Positions 8,445 through 12,483 of a stretch of 12,483 nt of DNA are shown in pieces (positions within the stretch are counted from its first letter, which is position 1; each line of letters begins with the position of its first letter). Made by a program: the position numbers and the translations under genes. The notes beneath the pieces are model-generated. The model was given only the letters and a program-made list of their open reading frames with translations. It did no database searches and was not told the DNA's origin. This stretch comes from Synura sp. LO234KE (Eukaryota > Sar > Synurophyceae > Synurales > Mallomonadaceae): assembly GCA_015143735.1 (NCBI GenBank), contig VKHC01000405.1:1-12483 (forward strand). Direction: 5' to 3'.

Positions 8445-8780
8445 GATAGAACTCGAATTTATTAACCATACTGCTTCACAAAAAGGGCGTAAATGGAGAG
8501 TGCTGAGAAAAACGAAATAATGAATGTGATGAAATCTTGTAGACTTAGGAATTCATTTAGGAAACAATCAATTCTGTCCTTGTAGTTTTTATAAATATTC
8601 TGAACTTATCTGAACGTTCAATTAGCAGTAGAATGCGGAATTATGGGCAATAAAATACGCTGACAATGACAAAGAATGCATCGAATTCAAGGGAAATAAT
8701 GTGGTTTGGCCTGTGAAAAATACTGCCATACTAAGTTTGTACCATGTATTTTAATCATCCCTGATTACCGCTGTGGGCCA
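8445..8780 (+). pseudogene. Scattered coding-like scraps, no intact gene
   Basis: ATG at 8443 gives ELEFINHTASQKGRKWRVLR before TAA. At about 8638-8752 a second frame gives ELWAIKYADNDKECIEFKGN before TAA. The first is loosely reminiscent of FLYWCH zinc-finger segments found in some transposons, but the defining residues cannot be followed across the break, so no family is claimed. Confidence 0.2.
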
Positions 8781-8800
8781 AATTTGATTCTAATCAAATT
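8781..8800. repeat. Perfect 9-bp inverted repeat, 2-nt spacer
   Basis: AATTTGATT, CT, AATCAAATT. AT-rich, so chance formation is quite possible. Confidence 0.6.
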
Positions 8801-9560
8801 ATGAATATAAAATTGTGTAGTCATCATAGAATTCTTACTATTGCTTGAGTTGTTGAACAATACGTATTCAAATTGATTGCAAAACCACCAATCATAGACC
8901 AGAACCGTTGTAGGTGTGAAGAATAGTACATTTTAATAGCACGTTTGTTAGTTTTATATTGAGTGGTCGAGAATGGAATGTTTATGTTTAATATTGTCAA
9001 ATCCATTCCACTTTATTCGGACGATGCTAAGCATTCAATAAGATTGAGTTACTTGTTCCTCCGGAGATTATGTCGATGCTTAAAGATCTCGTAAGTGTCC
9101 AACAGGGGTAGGTATACCTGAGTGAAGTTGGTACCTAGAAGTACGCAAAGCTTTATTGAACAGTAAATGGTTGAAAAAGCCTGAAATGATGTTTAATCAA
9201 GAGTGATAATCGGTGTTCAACTCTAAGATATAAGTGAAAATAATATTGTGCGAGTACTTCATGTACTTTTTCACATCGTCTTTTTATTTATTCTATGAGA
9301 CGATATCTTCCATTTACTCGGAATCAAAGAGTTCAAATTTTTTCATACAGGCATATGAGCATTTTATCGTCGGTCGGACAAGTAATAAATTCCGTCGGGT
9401 AAGTGATAGGCAAGGACTGCTTTAGTGAATGGTGAATTATTGCACACGAAAGTTAAGTGGCAAGAAGTGCAGATGTTCGTGCAAAGCAGCAATTAGATTT
9501 AAATGGTTTTTCAGAGGTAGTAGAAATCACCATTTTGATAATCTATAACTCCAAATTACT
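8801..9560. other. AT-rich stretch without a recognisable gene
   Basis: Only frames of about 60 codons rich in Phe, Ile, Tyr and Ser occur (for example 9234-9425 plus, 8824-9006 minus), as expected by chance in AT-rich DNA. No RNA gene or repeat of note. Confidence 0.4.
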
Positions 9561-9583
9561 CAACAATTAGCTAGTAATTGTTG
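9561..9583. repeat. Perfect 9-bp inverted repeat around GCTAG
   Basis: CAACAATTA, GCTAG, TAATTGTTG: 23 bp forming a stem-loop or a dyad binding site. No adjacent gene to tie it to. Confidence 0.65.
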
Positions 9584-9599
9584 TACTCAGGTCGCTCTT

Positions 9600-9927
9600 A
9601 GACGGATTCTAAAAAAGTAAATTCCTTCCACCGCCAACGACAGGCGCTCCCTCCTTACTAGTATGTAGAAACATCGCTCCAAGAAGCCACATTACTTAGT
9701 ATAAGACACCAAGCACTACTCTCTCTTCCTTATCCCACCTAAGATAGAGACTTTGCTCCAGTTCCTCTTCGTGGCTTAAGCAAGCTGACTACGTGACATC
9801 GTCCTTCTTCTTGCGTGGTTGCGTTAAAATTTAGAAGGCGATCTAGTCGCGCCGAGACGGTCAGCACCTGGAGAACTCTAGTACTCGCTCGGTCTGCCGC
9901 CAAGGACTTTGCCAATTAGTTCATATA
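9600..9927. other. GC-richer, pyrimidine-biased block without a gene
   Basis: This stretch is richer in C and T than its surroundings. It shows no open frame of note and no domain. It may be a fragment of a repeat that ends in the inverted repeat just to its right. Confidence 0.35.
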
Positions 9928-10071
9928 CTAGCAGTGGTGGTTGGGTAGGGTTGCAGGGTTTCCTCGTCTCATTTTCATTCTTGGTCATTGGTTACTTCCT
10001 CTGATTTTTCTTATGATACCCAACCACCCTCTTCGCGATGATTCTAGCAAGCAAAAAAATACCACTGCTAG
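9928..10071. repeat. Nested inverted repeat, 10 + 12 bp arms
   Basis: CTAGCAGTGG (9928-9937) pairs with CCACTGCTAG (10062-10071), and GGTGGTTGGGTA (9936-9947) pairs with TACCCAACCACC (10017-10028). The left arm is continuous over 9928-9947, while the right arm is split by a 33-nt insertion (10029-10061). The structure fits a fold-back or MITE-like end whose right arm acquired an insertion, or a 144-bp stem-loop. No target-site duplication could be identified by eye. Confidence 0.65.
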
Positions 10072-10080
10072 CTAACAGAA

Positions 10081-10269
10081 CTAAAAGATATTCGGGTTGT
10101 TCATTATGTTGTCGTGCAAGAATTGGTAAGCGTTGTCTACATTAAGGTATCGTTTCAGAAAACTAAAACTGACGTTCACCTCCCCAACAAGATAACTTAT
10201 TGAAATAGTAATAATTACAATTATCCATTTTCGCTTGGTGAATTGAAAAAAGGATGATTCCGCCATCAT
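10081..10269 (-). CDS. Weak ORF with one hydrophobic segment
   Basis: Opens with MMAESSFFQFTKRKWIIVII; residues 15-28 could be one membrane helix preceded by basic residues. It has 62 codons, no recognised family, and AT-rich composition that could produce this by chance. Confidence 0.2.
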   Translation of the reverse strand: MMAESSFFQFTKRKWIIVIITISISYLVGEVNVSFSFLKRYLNVDNAYQFLHDNIMNNPNIF

Positions 10270-10789
10270 GCCGAAAGTACTAAAGTCAACCGTGAATAGT
10301 TGTGCAACAGCTAGAGCATGTCGAATTCGGAATTATCTAATGCTAGATATTGCAGATATATGATAAAATATAACTCTTCGGAGGCAAATTTGCCAAAATA
10401 ATAAAAGGGCAACACTAGGAACAGAAGAAAATGAACATGGAACCACGGAAGTATCGAGTTACTGCAGTTATTACGAAAAGGCTAAATTTTAGTGCACAAA
10501 ATAATCCGAAAAAGTACGATGCGCGGTGTTGTCACACCAACTTTCGCTCAATTATACTTTATTCTTTATTCTATCACATCCACACTGAATTCCCCACAAG
10601 ATCACTACATTCATGGCATGTTCTGAACGGAATTTTGTTCTGGAGTATATTCATGGAATTTCAAATAGGAAGCTCTCGTCATATATGTCAGAAAGTAGAA
10701 ACATTCACAAGGTGTCAAAACAAAACGTTCGAAATTTAAAATCCCAAGAAGGCTTGGCTTGTACATCATCAGTACAGTTCAAATTAAGA
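10270..10789 (+). other. Upstream region of ureD
   Basis: This stretch should hold the ureD promoter and leader, but no promoter element can be assigned from sequence alone. A 102-codon ORF (10431-10739) and the upstream part of the ureD exon frame (from 10613) lie here. Neither resembles the UreD N-terminus, so both are treated as non-coding leader. Confidence 0.35.
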
Positions 10790-12377
10790 ATGAGACCTAA
10801 TCATATCGAGGTTAAATTGGAAGACAATGGGGGAGAGCTAAGCTACATTTCTCGACTATTCTCTACGTATCCAATAAAATTTATTCAGACTGGGTCTGCT
10901 AGAAGCAAGTTTATCTCGTTGGTAAACATTAATCGCACATTTATCATTTTTCCTTTTTTTGTATGAACATATATTTGAAGTACATTCTTGGATACGGCGG
11001 TGGAATTGTATCTGGAGACGAAGTAAAAGTAGATGTAAGTCTGCATCCTGGCGCTTGCATATGGTAAACTTAAATGCTTCGCGCGACACATGCACTCAAG
11101 CGTTTAAAATCAATCTAGTTTGAGGACTCAAGGGTCCACTAAAGTGTTTAAGAATTCGAAAAATATTGAATCAAAACAAGTTCAGAATTTTCATTTACGA
11201 GACTATTCGTTTCTTGTGTGCATCCCTGACCCGGTACACCAGAAAAATATTTCCCTTGTTCTCCCTCTTAAACGAATACCAGCTTACTTGTTTTAGAGGA
11301 TCCTTGTATTTTCAAAGTCAGCTATATGAAATGAGTTTTCAGTCAAAGTAAGTTTTATGGAAACAAAAACAATTAGTATGTTAATATCATCTGTTAGCTT
11401 GGTTTTTGTGGACTGGTACACCTCTGGCAGAATGGTAGCATTGAGTTCTCTAACATATATTATTTAAAATAATTTGAAATGATTTCCAATTCATTCAGAG
11501 TCGGGGAGAGTTCTGGATGCAGCAGAAACTCCGTTCTTGTGTTCGAGTGAAAAGCCTGCCGAACAATAGAAATATAATGATAGAGAATATGGTTTTATTT
11601 CAATCTCCTCTTGGATCGATTGCGGATGTAAGATTTTGCTACACTTCCCACTCCATTTTACACAATCCATTCAAATATGGTCTTTATTCTTTCCATGCAT
11701 GCGCCTGCAATGTATAGAAAGTTGGTCATGTGGGAGTGTTTGGAATGATATTCATATCCGGGCCGAAGACAGAGTCGCTAAGAAATTATATTCTATCACA
11801 ACGAGAAGAGAGGCAACGGTTTCGTGAGTATCGGTTCCATTCGACTAAAGTAACGGTCCAGAATAGAGCACAGGAGAAGCAACTCGCCACGGTATCTACT
11901 ACAGATTCCTCACGTTTTATACAGAGTCCTTTCCCAAAAGAAGAGCTGCCCGCGCCTATGCAAACACAACAGTCGCTTCATCTAGACGAAAAATCGCTTT
12001 CCTCCTCCGCCACTTCCGACCCACACACTCCGCCTACTATCAATCACGAGAGAGATAGAGAACCCACTGCCAGTCCAAACGGTCAAGTCACGGCAACTTC
12101 TCCGACAGCTGAGCCCGCCACCATCAACAGATATGTTACTAGTCACAACGCGAGCCGCAACAACGCCTCGAATGTGAATGTACCTGTAACGACTGAGCAC
12201 AATTGTGTGCTCCCCTTGCTGGACTCTAGCTTCACCGCTTCACGATTGGATGAAGACTCCTTGCTAGTTCGCTTTGTGGCTGTTGATGCGGAATCAGGGT
12301 ACCGCCTGTTGCACGCGCTTCTCTCGCCTCTGGCCACTTACATTGGACATGAGCCTTACCAAGACCGACTGCCATAA
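10790..12377 (+). CDS. ureD: Urease accessory protein UreD (seven exons)
   Basis: UreD binds apo-urease and, with UreF and the GTPase UreG, passes nickel into the active site in the cytosol. Exons: 10790-10921, 10981-11063, 11119-11233, 11283-11347, 11398-11434, 11499-11627 and 11718-12377 (TAA). Introns of 59, 55, 49, 50, 64 and 90 nt are all GT-AG; the joined CDS is 1221 nt, 406 residues. Splicing restores family motifs in order: SRLFSTYPIKF (21-31), YILGYGGGIVSGD (45-57), LRTQGSTKVFK (73-83), CIPDPLTCFRGSLYFQSQLY (106-125), DWYTSGRMSRGEFW (137-150) and FISGPK (199-204). The C-terminal segment is 362-406, LVRFVAVDAESGYRLL. ATG 10790 is chosen because it leaves the usual short lead before the first motif. 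Residues about 228-358 form a Ser/Thr/Pro/Asn-rich, probably disordered insert; bacterial UreD proteins are about 270-300 residues. The gene looks intact. UreF, UreG and urease are not in the window. Confidence 0.93.
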
Positions 12378-12417
12378 AGAATTAATATACATATAATCTT
12401 GCTGGTTTTCTTAATTT

Positions 12418-12483
12418 TTAGCTCCTCCCAAAATCAAATTCTTCGATGGTGCTTGAAGCCCGCAACTCCGCCCACGTCTTAAT
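12418..12483 (-). CDS. C-terminal end of a convergent gene, partial
   Basis: On the minus strand the frame is open from the window edge for 21 codons, KTWAELRASSTIEEFDFGRS, ending at TAA (12420-12418). The composition and higher GC fit a real terminal exon. It would be tail-to-tail with ureD, with 40 bp between the two stop codons, and its 3' untranslated region would overlap the ureD end. The family cannot be recognised from so short a piece. Confidence 0.42.
   Translation of the reverse strand: MKTWAELRASSTIEEFDFGRS

Noticed and set aside
10431-10739. 102-codon plus-strand ORF upstream of ureD
   Set aside because: No domain, overlaps the ureD leader in another frame, and composition fits chance in AT-rich DNA.
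10613-10789. N-terminal extension of UreD to the ATG at 10613
   Set aside because: The added 59 residues do not resemble any part of UreD, and ATG 10790 leaves the usual short lead to the first conserved block.
11166-11351. 61-codon ORF in the ureD region
   Set aside because: It reads through the intron at 11234-11282; only its last part (from 11283) is the real fourth exon.
11636-11827. 63-codon ORF overlapping the last ureD intron and exon
   Set aside because: Out of frame with the FISGPK block of UreD; a shadow frame.
11982-12337. Two minus-strand ORFs opposite the last ureD exon
   Set aside because: Antisense shadows of the Ser/Thr/Pro-rich coding sequence; the plus strand carries the family motif.
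1-12483. tRNA, rRNA, or a urease gene cluster (urease, UreF, UreG)
   Set aside because: No cloverleaf or rRNA core was seen by eye, and no other urease motif was found; only UreD is present.

Overview
The window reads as nuclear DNA of a eukaryote. It is AT-rich, protein-coding frames are cut by short GT-AG introns (about 43-90 nt), and it carries a decayed LINE-type retrotransposon. I cannot name the species. A urease chaperone with a long Ser/Thr/Pro-rich insert before its C-terminal segment, plus very short introns and a CTGAC/CTAAC-like branch sequence in some of them, suggests a fungus with a repeat-rich genome. An invertebrate is not excluded.

Layout. 1-1140: remnant of a non-LTR retrotransposon reverse transcriptase, plus strand, broken by many frameshifts and stops. 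1140-2830: no gene seen; a 39-bp duplication lies at 2144-2207. 2832-3116: an unrecognised minus-strand ORF. 3493-3778: a hairpin followed by a dense cluster of about nine copies of a 15-16 bp near-palindrome, CCGTA-(ATAAA)-TACGG. 3864-4423: minus-strand coding-like pieces interrupted only by TGA codons. 4475-6108: a multi-exon minus-strand gene of unknown function whose exons join in phase. 6163-7352: plus-strand coding-like pieces of uncertain status. 7353-8270: a GC-richer block with open frames on both strands, probably a decayed repeat. 8271-10780: mostly unassigned AT-rich DNA with several short inverted repeats.

The best-supported gene is at 10790-12377: a seven-exon, 406-residue UreD-type urease accessory protein. 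All six introns restore the conserved UreD motifs in phase, so it appears intact. UreD works with UreF and UreG to put nickel into apo-urease. Neither those partners nor urease itself is visible here, which is normal for eukaryotes, where these genes are dispersed. Just beyond it, at 12418-12483, is the probable C-terminal end of a convergent minus-strand gene.

The genes show no operon-like logic. The interest lies in the orphan intron-containing gene, the near-palindrome cluster beside it, and the UreD insert.
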